From positions 1 to 33,644 of IMG/VR virus record IMGVR_UViG_3300035670_000796: 33,644 nt of DNA, one strand, 5' to 3'. Source of the stretch: a virus. Under the pieces are notes generated by a model that was given only the letters and a program-made list of their open reading frames with translations, had not been told where the DNA came from and ran no database searches. A program made the position numbers and the translations under genes. Positions 23,094 through 29,297 of the stretch are shown piece after piece; within the stretch, counting starts at the first letter, position 1, and each line of letters begins with the position of its first letter.

Positions 23094-23152
23094 CTAAAGT
23101 CTATCTTTAGTTAAAGGCCGTCTTGACCGACACAGGTGAGAGGCACTTTACT
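23094..23152. promoter_or_regulatory. Divergent control region between methyltransferase and RHH-1
   Basis: A perfect inverted repeat CTAAAG-N5-CTTTAG (23094-23110) lies next to the methyltransferase start. Toward the plus strand TTGACC (23123-23128), 18 bp and TTTACT (23147-23152) form a promoter whose start falls at 23159/23160, the A of the RHH-1 ATG. The repeat uses the same hexamer as the lysis and fibre promoter boxes. Confidence 0.45.
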
Positions 23153-23159
23153 CAAAACC

Positions 23160-23372
23160 ATGGATGAGCTGTTTGAACAAATCCCAAGGGCCCAAGGCAG
23201 GCGACTAGAAAAAACAATCACCCTTTGGGTTGAGCCTAGCACAAAACACAAATACGACGTGTTAAAGGAAATCCACAAGGTCCGCGTCGCTGAGTGCATG
23301 AGGAAGGTAATGGACCAGGAACTTGACCGCATCCTGGCAATCGTCACGGCCAATGAAAACAAGGCCGGCTAG
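23160..23372 (+). CDS. Ribbon-helix-helix-like regulator RHH-1, possibly leaderless
   Basis: 70 residues from ATG 23160 (an in-frame start at 23136 lies upstream of the predicted transcription start). KTITLWVEPSTKHKYDVLKE gives the ribbon strand and first helix, and AECMRKVMDQELDRILAIV the second helix. The minus-strand protein at 24437-24664 has the same plan (LTIWIGQHSKEKYKDIRERY), so they are diverged relatives on opposite strands. No Shine-Dalgarno. Divergent from the late operon; a regulator of that operon is plausible. Confidence 0.65.
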   Translation: MDELFEQIPRAQGRRLEKTITLWVEPSTKHKYDVLKEIHKVRVAECMRKVMDQELDRILAIVTANENKAG

Positions 23373-23543
23373 CTTCTCAATAAATCTCATCTAAAGAGTC
23401 CTGAGGCAGTAGGTTTTTACCCATGCTTGGCTCAAGAATTTGAGTTAAGAGTGAAAAACCGAAGGCTGACCACAACATCCCCGGCCGCACACTCGAAACC
23501 CATTCACGACAAAATTTAAATTATTTTTCTGAGTAGGTGCATC
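23373..23543. other. Gap with truncated gene remnant and 65-bp repeat copy 1
   Basis: No full gene seen. On the minus strand it carries the 65-bp repeat and a 23-codon frame from ATG that ends with the same residues (CAAGDVVVSLRFFTLNSNS) as the gene at 24618-24842, suggesting a 3' remnant of that gene. Confidence 0.5.
23427..23491. repeat. 65-bp direct repeat, copy 1
   Basis: Identical to 24613-24677 and in the same orientation, starting TTGGCTCAAG and ending GGCCGCACA. Recombination between the copies would delete 1,186 bp. Confidence 0.95.
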
Positions 23544-23633
23544 TTGAAAAAAAACATATTTTTTATCGTCGCAGCAGTGTTGGAATCTTTAATTCTTCTC
23601 TCGATGACTTTTATTCTTGTTGTACTTGTATGA
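23544..23633 (+). CDS. 29-aa hydrophobic peptide of accessory island
   Basis: TTG 23544 (preceded by GAGTAGGTG) to TGA 23631-23633: a basic start MKKN and then an almost continuous membrane span (IFFIVAAVLESLILLSMTFI...). The stop overlaps the start of the next membrane protein (ATGATGA). In size and composition it resembles the 30-residue peptide before the endolysin. Unknown function; perhaps a small holin-like or toxin-like membrane peptide. Confidence 0.45.
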   Translation: MKKNIFFIVAAVLESLILLSMTFILVVLV

Positions 23634-23785
23634 TGAAATATGTGGGTCCCGGATTGCTAACTTATTTGTCTGTTTCTCTTGTTTTTATAATTTTTGCGCT
23701 TTTCGCACTTTTTTTTCTTAAGAAAAATTTAGACGAACAAATCAAAGTTAGAAAATTGCTAGAGATCATTAGTGAAAAAAAATAG
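23630..23785 (+). CDS. Membrane protein, relative of the GPGL protein at 28.55 kb
   Basis: 51 residues from ATG 23630 or 23633. KYVGPGLLTYLSVSLVFIIF begins one membrane span and a charged helix follows. The minus-strand protein at 28551-28751 starts KWLGPGLTVYLTVSLIFVIV, clearly the same family. The frame overlaps the upstream peptide and the downstream HTH gene, so three genes form a plus-strand operon. Confidence 0.65.
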   Translation: MMKYVGPGLLTYLSVSLVFIIFALFALFFLKKNLDEQIKVRKLLEIISEKK

Positions 23786-24029
23786 GAATAAGATAACTAA
23801 AGAGATGATCATTGAAATGAAAGCTTTTAGGGACTTAGGCGCCAGCTATAGTTATTTATCATGTCGTTACAATATACATGAAAGTTCAATTTACTATGCG
23901 TTAAACAAGCATAGAATTAGTTCTCGCAGGAACTCGAGCTCCTTTGTTCAAGCGCGCGCTTCAATTCGTGATAGCAAAAGTCAAGATGCTCCAAAAGTTC
24001 CTTGTAAGAAATTGCTACGGGTGAGCTGA
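23772..24029 (+). CDS. Small helix-turn-helix protein
   Basis: 85 residues from GTG 23772, overlapping the upstream membrane gene by 14 bp. KITKEMIIEMKAFRDLGASY, then SYLSCRYNIHESSIYYALNK is a homeodomain-like helix-turn-helix of the kind found in resolvases, transposases and small regulators. The C-terminal 35 residues are Ser/Arg/Lys-rich and antisense to the 60-residue minus-strand gene, with which it shares 113 bp. Probably a DNA-binding regulator of the small operon. Confidence 0.55.
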   Translation: MKKNRNKITKEMIIEMKAFRDLGASYSYLSCRYNIHESSIYYALNKHRISSRRNSSSFVQARASIRDSKSQDAPKVPCKKLLRVS

Positions 24030-24099
24030 TCACCATTGTCACAGTTTTTTTGTCTTCACTATTTGTTAGTGAGATTGTCACTTTGTCATCTTTGTCCAC
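23917..24099 (-). CDS. Small acidic protein, possible third member of the 65/78-aa family
   Basis: 60 residues from GTG 24099 (GGA 7 nt upstream). Plan: charged start, two beta strands (KVTISLTNSEDKKTVTMVIS) and a long helix (YKELLEHLDFCYHELKRALE), like the proteins at 24134-24331 and 24876-25112, but with few shared residues. Its 3' half overlaps the HTH gene on the other strand. Confidence 0.45.
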   Translation of the reverse strand: MDKDDKVTISLTNSEDKKTVTMVISSPVAISYKELLEHLDFCYHELKRALEQRSSSSCEN

Positions 24100-24133
24100 A
24101 AAAATTCCACTTTAATAAAAATGTATAGTTTTT

Positions 24134-24331
24134 TTATTGTTCATCTGGAGGCTCCTCCATGATGCCCATTTCCTGCTCAAGTTTGCAAACGTAAAGCTTA
24201 AAAGCAAGATAATAACGCATGAGTGTCCAGTGCGCATCACTATGCGCAATCAGAATGAGCAAACCTTTTCGAGTATTTTGTTTGATGTCAAAGACGACAT
24301 CGTTAACGTCAAACAACTCACGCTCATCCAT
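24134..24331 (-). CDS. Small acidic protein, paralogue of the 78-aa gene at 24.9 kb
   Basis: 65 residues. Against the plus-strand protein at 24876-25112 I count 25 identical residues over 61 aligned by hand, including SD..., LM..YLA.K.YV and E.E.G.M near the end. Plan: two beta strands (DVVFDIKQN, GLLILIAHSD) and a helix (LMRYYLAFKLYVCKLEQEM). No Shine-Dalgarno precedes ATG 24331. Unknown function; small acidic proteins of this kind can be antitoxins, anti-restriction factors or DNA mimics, without evidence here. Confidence 0.6.
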   Translation of the reverse strand: MDERELFDVNDVVFDIKQNTRKGLLILIAHSDAHWTLMRYYLAFKLYVCKLEQEMGIMEEPPDEQ

Positions 24332-24381
24332 GAGGAGTTCGATGCCTTTTGCACAAAAATTTTTGCGATTTTATTGTCAGT

Positions 24382-24420
24382 AAGGCCATTGCTTGAGCAT
24401 GGGCCTTTAATTTTTATTTT
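24382..24420 (+). terminator. Rho-independent terminator for the plus-strand island operon
   Basis: AAGGCC...GGCCTT stem with internal pairs, followed on the plus strand by a T-rich run (TTTAATTTTTATTTT). The minus strand after the stem is not T-rich. The nearest plus-strand gene ends at 24029, so the transcript would run antisense through two minus-strand genes first. Confidence 0.55.
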
Positions 24421-24436
24421 TCGACAAATAATTAGT

Positions 24437-24664
24437 CTAGTTTTCTGACTCCAAAACTTTTTGATGCCATTCAGCTATGCGGTCCTCAATGATGCGAGTG
24501 AGGTCAGGAACGATAGGGGCCCGCTTATATCTTTCTCGAATATCTTTATATTTTTCTTTAGAATGTTGACCGATCCAAATTGTCAGAGGTGCTTTGTTAA
24601 AGCGTTCTTCGTTTGGCTCAAGAATTTGAGTTAAGAGTGAAAAACCGAAGGCTGACCACAACAT
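24437..24664 (-). CDS. Ribbon-helix-helix-like regulator RHH-2
   Basis: 75 residues from ATG 24664; an in-frame ATG at 24772 adds 36 residues that overlap another probable gene. KAPLTIWIGQHSKEKYKDIR supplies ribbon strand and first helix, and VPDLTRIIEDRIAEWHQKV the second helix, matching RHH-1 (23160-23372) in layout. The first about 20 residues come from the 65-bp repeat, which also appears downstream of RHH-1, so the two loci share history. Start choice is uncertain. Confidence 0.55.
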   Translation of the reverse strand: MLWSAFGFSLLTQILEPNEERFNKAPLTIWIGQHSKEKYKDIRERYKRAPIVPDLTRIIEDRIAEWHQKVLESEN

Positions 24665-24677
24665 CCCCGGCCGCACA
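24613..24677. repeat. 65-bp direct repeat, copy 2
   Basis: Identical to 23427-23491. This copy covers the 3' end of the 74-residue gene and the probable start of RHH-2. Confidence 0.95.
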
Positions 24678-24842
24678 GCTATCAAGCGCAACCCTTTCGC
24701 GGCCTTCCCATGATCCCACCACGAACGGAGCACAATACACTCTACCCAAACGGTCACCTCGGTGTTTTTCATCAGCCGTAAAAACCATTTTTCGACAGGC
24801 CGTCCAGGGGTCAGTAGTTTTTTTCATCAAGATCGTGTTCAT
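24618..24842 (-). CDS. Unknown 74-aa protein ending in the 65-bp repeat
   Basis: ATG 24842 or residue 6 (MKKTTDPW). Residues 18-60 look like a compact beta protein (KMVFTADEKHRGDRLGRVYC, then CAAGDVVVSLRFF). It overlaps the RHH-2 start by 47 bp in another frame; its last about 19 codons are in the 65-bp repeat and recur at 23427-23491. First codon positions are G-rich, supporting coding. I do not recognise it. Confidence 0.4.
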   Translation of the reverse strand: MNTILMKKTTDPWTACRKMVFTADEKHRGDRLGRVYCAPFVVGSWEGRERVALDSCAAGDVVVSLRFFTLNSNS

Positions 24843-24875
24843 GGATCCACCCGCAGTGTAGGATTTGAAATTGCT

Positions 24876-25112
24876 ATGGACGACTCAGACGAATTTAGAA
24901 ACGGAGCCGAGGAACAATATTTTGCTGAACTGTGCGACATTTCGGACGTTCGTTTTTCCATGCAGCCCAATAAAAACCGCTGCCGCGTGGTTTTAGTAGC
25001 TGAAAGTGACACTGATTTTAACCTGATGAAGTTTTACTTAGCCTTAAAGGCTTACGTTGAGCGAATTGAATCTGAAATTGGGGTAATGACTGAAAACGGT
25101 GAAATCCAGTAG
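24876..25112 (+). CDS. Small acidic protein, paralogue of the 65-aa gene
   Basis: 78 residues from ATG 24876; upstream in-frame codons look non-coding. Very acidic start (MDDSDEFRNGAEEQ), then strands (DVRFSMQPN, RCRVVLVAESD) and helix (LMKFYLALKAYVERIESEIG). It is clearly related to 24134-24331 on the other strand. It stops 3 bp before the converging 61-residue gene, with no terminator between. Confidence 0.6.
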   Translation: MDDSDEFRNGAEEQYFAELCDISDVRFSMQPNKNRCRVVLVAESDTDFNLMKFYLALKAYVERIESEIGVMTENGEIQ

Positions 25113-25115
25113 GGT

Positions 25116-25301
25116 CTACTTTTTAAGATGAATGTCTTTCGCCTTTTGTCGCCTCACCTGTTCCAATTGCAGGGCCACACAAATTCCAGCAACCATTGAT
25201 TTTACAGCATTAGGCGTGAGTTTAAATTCAAACATCAAATGCGCAATGGTTTGCGAAAGGTTTTGCGCGACAATCACAAATTCATTCTTTTTTTTTGCCA
25301 T
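25116..25301 (-). CDS. Small helical protein, possible paralogue of the 63-aa gene at 21.7 kb
   Basis: 61 residues with basic ends. The core NLSQTIAHLMFEFKLTPNAV then KSMVAGICVALQLEQV parallels the helical protein at 21640-21831. It follows the fibre-operon terminator, so it needs its own promoter or read-through. GAGGA lies almost on the ATG. Function unknown. Confidence 0.55.
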   Translation of the reverse strand: MAKKKNEFVIVAQNLSQTIAHLMFEFKLTPNAVKSMVAGICVALQLEQVRRQKAKDIHLKK

Positions 25302-25311
25302 TCCTCGCCCA

Positions 25312-25343
25312 TAAAAAAAGGCCCTACCACCGAGGGAAGGGCC
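25312..25343 (-). terminator. Strong rho-independent terminator of fibre operon
   Basis: On the minus strand GGCCCT-N12-AGGGCC is followed by seven T, 18 bp after the fibre stop codon. It separates the fibre operon from the accessory island. Confidence 0.9.
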
Positions 25344-25360
25344 AAGGGAAAGACTAATAA

Positions 25361-27613
25361 TTAAGCAAGAACTGCGTAAGTGACAAAAATCGAATCGCCG
25401 TCTTCGACAGCTTCGACTCCGCCGCTTGCAAAATCGTTGATGAAAGTGAGTCGAGAAACTCCACCCTCAAGCGAGTGCGAGAAATCTTCGCCCAAGTGAC
25501 CCATCACGCGCCCGTTGGCAAGCACGATGCTGTTCGGAACAGCTTCGTGATCAAGATCGACGTAAGCTAAAGTTACAGCCTGATCCATCACGATTTTCTT
25601 CTTAAAAAATTCTGGACCATCTGTCGCGGATTCAAGAGCGCCAACCCGAACGTCAAGTGCGGAGATGTCATCGTTCGCGATTCCAATCTGCTCGTCAACG
25701 TAATATTTCGTCGCGCCATCTTGGTCATCGCTAGGATTTTCAAGATTCACGATTTTTTTATAGTTGACGTTAACTTGCGACCCATCGAGTTTGATTTCGC
25801 CGCGATTGTCGCTACCGTATCCGGTTTGAACAACAACATCGCCAGAGGTTCCGCCAGTTTTCACGTTACCAGATTTGATTGTAACTGTTCCAGAAGCAGC
25901 AGTGCCGCTTGTTACGTTACCAGAGCGAATCTGAATGACGCCCGTTTTTGCGGGAGCATTACCTGAGCGAAAAGTCGCAAAACCTGAAGGTCCGGTAGTG
26001 CTGTCAAAACTCTTGTTTCCTAAGAAGTTAATTGCATAAAGCGAAACTCCTGAGGCCGTTGCTGAGCAAGGTGCATCAAGTACAATGCTAAAAACGCCAT
26101 CAACAACACTTGTCATGCTGCTGATAAGCGCAAAGTCATTGACGCCATCGCCGCTCACTTGTTGAAAAACTTTTAGGTTCTCAAAGTGCTCTTCAGCAAT
26201 GTTGGTAATAGTATTTTGCCCCTGGACGGTATCGCCTGTGAAAGCGAAAGAAGAAGATCCAGCGACCATCTGGCTTGCAACGATGCGTTTAAAGCCAAGC
26301 TCATAACTACCGATTTGTTTTGTCAAATCGCTTTCGGGCAACAGATCAGCATTGATCGCAGTCACACCCAAATTATTAAGCTCAATTGCTGCCTTATTGC
26401 TTTCAAGAGCGACAATGTCACTCTCAGCCGTAGTGACTCGCGCATCGAGAGCTTGGTCAGCAGCTTCGCGCAAAGACGCTTCAGCAGCTACAGCGTAAGC
26501 TACAGAGCCGGAAGTCAAAGCATCGCCTTCTAATGTGTCTAAACGACCACCAAGACCACCGATCTGATTGCTGATCGTTGTGGCGAAATTAGGATCGGCG
26601 CCCAAAGCGTCCGAAAGCTCTTTTAAAGTGTCGAGCGTTTCTGGCGCACTGTTAACTAGATCAGCGACCTTTTGATCAGCGTAATCTTTCGCATCCTTTT
26701 CGGCTTTTGCAATAGAACCGACAACATTGTCAGCACCCTCAATAATGTCCAATCGTCCATCGAGGCTGATCAGCTCAGATTGTGCAGCATCGATTTCGCC
26801 TTCCGCGGTCGTCATTCGCCCATCGAGCGAAATGATATCAGCTTGCGCCGTATCCATTTCAGTCTCTAAAGTTGTCACACGACCGTCGATCAAAGTGTCA
26901 GCGGCATCAACATAGGCTTTTGTTACCGCATCGAGTTCGAGCGCATCGAGTCGGCCATCAAGAGCTTGATCAGCAGAATCGACATAAGCTTTTGTCACGC
27001 TGTCGAGTTCCAAAGCATCTAAGCGAGCATCGAGAGCAACGTCAGCAGCATCAACGTAAGTCTTTGTGACGGGATCAGCTTCGAGAGCGTCTAATCTTCC
27101 GCTCAGGGCATCATCAGCGTTCTGTCGCAACGTAGCTTCTGCTGCGACTGCGTAAGCCACGGAGCCGGATGTGAGTGCGTCACCTTCCAAAGTATCCAGA
27201 CGGCCATCGAGTTCACCGATCTGACCCGAAATGGTGGCTGAAAAATTAGCATCACCACCAAGAGCATCGGAGAGCTCTTTTAGAGTATCGAGAACTTCGG
27301 GCGCTGAATTTACAAGCTCAGCAACCTTTTGATCTGCATAGTCCTTGGCATCTTTCTCAGCCTTAGCGACAGATCCTTCGACGTTGTCCGCACCTTCGAT
27401 GATGTCTAAACGTCCATCAAGTTCTTCAATTTCGCTCTTATAAGCGATCTTAGCACCTTTTGCGGCAACATCGCCGTCAACGTCCAGCTTTAACAAGTCA
27501 ACGGCAGCGCCTCCGGAATCCTTAGCGCGAACCGCCTGACCATCAAGCAGTAACAGCTTTAAGCCGTCTACCGCGTCATCTTTGATAAACTTCTTTTTAA
27601 TTTGTTGAGCCAT
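25361..27613 (-). CDS. Long trimeric tail fibre with internal repeats
   Basis: 750 residues. Residues 65-400 are coiled-coil repeats built on LDGRLDxLE: a block of about 105 residues (65-170) recurs at 284-389, and between them lie three 24-residue units (173-244) of the form RLDALExDxVTKxYVDxADx. Residues 545-600 contain three beta repeats with SGN (FRSGN, IRSGN, IKSGN). Residues 631-665 return to coiled coil with GATKYYVDEQI, and the last about 80 residues are a beta tip. N-terminal KKKFIKDDAVDG should attach to the tail. Likely host-recognition fibre. Confidence 0.88.
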   Translation of the reverse strand: MAQQIKKKFIKDDAVDGLKLLLLDGQAVRAKDSGGAAVDLLKLDVDGDVAAKGAKIAYKSEIEELDGRLDIIEGADNVEGSVAKAEKDAKDYADQKVAELVNSAPEVLDTLKELSDALGGDANFSATISGQIGELDGRLDTLEGDALTSGSVAYAVAAEATLRQNADDALSGRLDALEADPVTKTYVDAADVALDARLDALELDSVTKAYVDSADQALDGRLDALELDAVTKAYVDAADTLIDGRVTTLETEMDTAQADIISLDGRMTTAEGEIDAAQSELISLDGRLDIIEGADNVVGSIAKAEKDAKDYADQKVADLVNSAPETLDTLKELSDALGADPNFATTISNQIGGLGGRLDTLEGDALTSGSVAYAVAAEASLREAADQALDARVTTAESDIVALESNKAAIELNNLGVTAINADLLPESDLTKQIGSYELGFKRIVASQMVAGSSSFAFTGDTVQGQNTITNIAEEHFENLKVFQQVSGDGVNDFALISSMTSVVDGVFSIVLDAPCSATASGVSLYAINFLGNKSFDSTTGPSGFATFRSGNAPAKTGVIQIRSGNVTSGTAASGTVTIKSGNVKTGGTSGDVVVQTGYGSDNRGEIKLDGSQVNVNYKKIVNLENPSDDQDGATKYYVDEQIGIANDDISALDVRVGALESATDGPEFFKKKIVMDQAVTLAYVDLDHEAVPNSIVLANGRVMGHLGEDFSHSLEGGVSRLTFINDFASGGVEAVEDGDSIFVTYAVLA
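26447..26764. repeat. Fibre long repeat, copy 2
   Basis: Encodes fibre residues 284-389, a second version of the segment at 27104-27421, offset by 219 residues. The DNA has diverged mainly at third codon positions. Confidence 0.8.
26882..27097. repeat. Three tandem 72-bp units in fibre gene
   Basis: Encodes three consecutive 24-residue coiled-coil units (residues 173-244). Unit number could change fibre length by slippage or recombination. Confidence 0.8.
27104..27421. repeat. Fibre long repeat, copy 1
   Basis: Encodes fibre residues 65-170; matches 26447-26764 closely at protein level (for example AKAEKDAKDYADQKVA in both). Confidence 0.8.
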
Positions 27614-27625
27614 TTAAAATCCTTT

Positions 27626-28120
27626 TTAAAAACTGACTAAAATTCGATCATTTTTTTCGAAAAAACCATCAAGGCCGAGGTTTTTCCAGGTAAGTACATT
27701 CCCAGCGACAGCGAAATCTAAACCATTAAACTGTTCGACACCCCCTTCCGGTAAGAGGCGAACCAGGCTCGGCAACTCAGGATATTTTGGTAAAATGACC
27801 TGGCCACTCTCTAATTGTTCGTCGGTTAATTGAAAAATTTGGGTTGTAAAAACATAACCAGAAACATCTATTTGATTACCGTTCAACACGGCCGAAATAG
27901 CTTGAGAAAAGTTAATCTTTGATGCCAATGCGACGAAGTTACCCTTCGAAAAAATACTGACATCCTCTCCCTTATCACCCTTGTCACCCTTTGCGCCCTG
28001 CGGGCCTCGCTCCGTGATTCCAATCACTCGCGATGCGGCATTGGGTTCAAAAAGCTCTATAGTTTTGACGGCCTCATTTTGTAAGGCGACATAACAAAGC
28101 TTCTCAACCTCAAGGATCAT
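27626..28120 (-). CDS. Collagen-like virion protein of fibre operon
   Basis: 164 residues. After about 38 N-terminal residues there is a short collagen-type run GPQGAKGDKGDKGED, which would form a triple helix, then a beta-rich C-terminal domain (VLNGNQIDVSGYVFTTQIFQ). The start overlaps the upstream stop as ATGA and the gene precedes the fibre, so it may be a fibre base, hinge or fibre-associated trimer. Confidence 0.65.
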   Translation of the reverse strand: MILEVEKLCYVALQNEAVKTIELFEPNAASRVIGITERGPQGAKGDKGDKGEDVSIFSKGNFVALASKINFSQAISAVLNGNQIDVSGYVFTTQIFQLTDEQLESGQVILPKYPELPSLVRLLPEGGVEQFNGLDFAVAGNVLTWKNLGLDGFFEKNDRILVSF

Positions 28121-28491
28121 TTCGTCACCTCAGGGCTCAACGAAATGCAACCCTCAATCAAACGCTCCACACTCCCGTCGGCGCTCACGCGCTCCACGTC
28201 GTATGCGAGTTCGCGAACTATCCTTTTAGCGGACGTCTGCTTGGCCGCAGGTAGCTGGGCTGTTTCGGCGGCCGAGAGCTTCATTTCTACCTGACCCGTG
28301 TGGATGGATTGATCAAGAATCGAAAAAGTAAATGCGGCCATAATAACCTGATCGCTAGCGTTCTTTCTTATCTGTCCTCGAAACACATTTTCTGTCAGGT
28401 CAATTGGCACGCCATCAGCGTCCTTGATGGTCAGCTTGCGGTAAAAATCCGCACCCTGCTCCACTTTCAGGTTTACACTCGCAGCCGACAT
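28117..28491 (-). CDS. Virion-associated protein at head of fibre operon
   Basis: 124 residues, all-beta appearance: EQGADFYRKLTIKDADGVPI, FRGQIRKN, then MKLSAAETAQLPA and RELAYDVERVSADG. This pattern occurs in small phage structural proteins near fibres (tail or baseplate beta-sandwich). Strong RBS CGGAGGAATA before ATG 28491. First gene after the candidate activator-dependent promoter. Confidence 0.6.
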   Translation of the reverse strand: MSAASVNLKVEQGADFYRKLTIKDADGVPIDLTENVFRGQIRKNASDQVIMAAFTFSILDQSIHTGQVEMKLSAAETAQLPAAKQTSAKRIVRELAYDVERVSADGSVERLIEGCISLSPEVTK

Positions 28492-28507
28492 TATTCCTCC
28501 GAATCGA

Positions 28508-28554
28508 ATTGTAACTATTGATTGCCTTAGCTTTATGCTTTAGTTGATCTTTAG
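28508..28554 (-). promoter_or_regulatory. Candidate activator-dependent promoter of fibre operon
   Basis: -10-like TACAAT (28513-28508) with no -35. Two CTAAAG boxes on the minus strand at 28543-28538 and 28554-28549, 11 bp apart; the nearer lies 24 nt before the -10. They would be centred near -40 and -51, on one face of the helix. The lysis promoter has the same box-to-minus-10 distance (23 nt). Confidence 0.5.
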
Positions 28555-28751
28555 TCGTTTTTTTGCTTGGCCCCGTCGATCTGGGCATCAATTGCAGACT
28601 TAAGTGCCATTTTTTTCACAGCCTGAGTAAGCTCATCGACCTTTTTGGTCTGAAGAAAAAGCAAGTAAAGAGCTGAAAGCGAAACGATGACGAAAATTAG
28701 TGAAACAGTTAAATAGACCGTTAGTCCCGGCCCGAGCCACTTGGTGACCAT
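28551..28751 (-). CDS. Single-span membrane protein with GPGL motif
   Basis: 66 residues from ATG 28751, chosen because GGAGGGACA lies directly before it (an upstream in-frame ATG at 28772 overlaps the previous gene). WLGPGLTVYLTVSLIFVIVS starts the membrane span, followed by a charged helix (KKVDELTQAVKKMAL). A diverged relative lies at 23630-23785. It could be a holin, an exclusion protein or an i-spanin-like factor. Confidence 0.6.
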   Translation of the reverse strand: MVTKWLGPGLTVYLTVSLIFVIVSLSALYLLFLQTKKVDELTQAVKKMALKSAIDAQIDGAKQKND

Positions 28752-28761
28752 TGTCCCTCCA

Positions 28762-28989
28762 TTATTTTCCATTGAAAGGCGTCAAATTTTTCTCGCACCA
28801 AGCGAGAAATAATTTTGGTTTTCTTCTGAGTAATGTCACAGGTTTCGCACTAAAAACTTTGGTTTTTGTGTTGAACCATTTCGCTGCTTCTTTAGCGTCG
28901 CCAGAAAAGTAAGCCACAACTAAATAGATGGCCCGACATTCGTCAGCGCCAAGCGACCGCAAGGGTGAATGAATCGTGTCGAAACTCAC
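28762..28989 (-). CDS. Small protein resembling MbcA/ParS-type antitoxin C-terminal domain
   Basis: 75 residues, overlapping the upstream gene as ATGA. DAKEAAKWFNTKTKVFSAKP then VTLLRRKPKLF resembles the 'A..Wl.t.n..l.g..Pl.ll' pattern of DUF2384/MbcA-ParS toxin-binding domains. No RES-type toxin is adjacent, so it may be an orphan, an anti-toxin used by the phage, or a chance resemblance. Confidence 0.45.
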   Translation of the reverse strand: MSFDTIHSPLRSLGADECRAIYLVVAYFSGDAKEAAKWFNTKTKVFSAKPVTLLRRKPKLFLAWCEKNLTPFNGK

Positions 28990-29288
28990 GCCTCACCCTT
29001 TGGAAACTTCTCGCGGTATTCGGCAAGGGCTTCACGCGCTTTATCTGCTGCAAAAGCCACTGGCGCTGGAAACGGCGGAGATTCAACAATTCCTAAGTTG
29101 CAACGTACAAAATCAAGCGCCTCGGCAAGACGTTCAGCAGCGGCGCGGATTTCTTCTATTTCATTCCAGGCAGTAGATTTTTCGCCAATCTTTATGTCAG
29201 TGCTGGAAGTTGAGAAAGTGTGAACCGGATGGCAAAAAGGACAAGGTTGTTCAATATGACTCCAACCGTGCCAGTAGCAGTTAAACAT
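28986..29288 (-). CDS. Zinc-finger-like N-terminus with helical tail, unknown
   Basis: 100 residues. The start FNCYWHGWSHIEQPCPFCH has Cys/His spacing of a small zinc finger; residues 41-95 are helical (EIEEIRAAAERLAEALDFV). RBS GAAAGGCG before ATG 29288. Same operon as HNH and RusA. Function unknown. Confidence 0.6.
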   Translation of the reverse strand: MFNCYWHGWSHIEQPCPFCHPVHTFSTSSTDIKIGEKSTAWNEIEEIRAAAERLAEALDFVRCNLGIVESPPFPAPVAFAADKAREALAEYREKFPKGEA

Positions 29289-29297
29289 ATTCGCCTT

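Noticed and set aside
24762-24875. Upstream part of the frame leading into the 78-residue protein
   Set aside because: It has no ribosome site and overlaps a more convincing minus-strand frame; similarity with the paralogue begins after ATG 24876.
26672-27069. Plus-strand frames opposite the fibre repeats
   Set aside because: Overlapping repeat-derived shadows without starts, ribosome sites or protein-like character.
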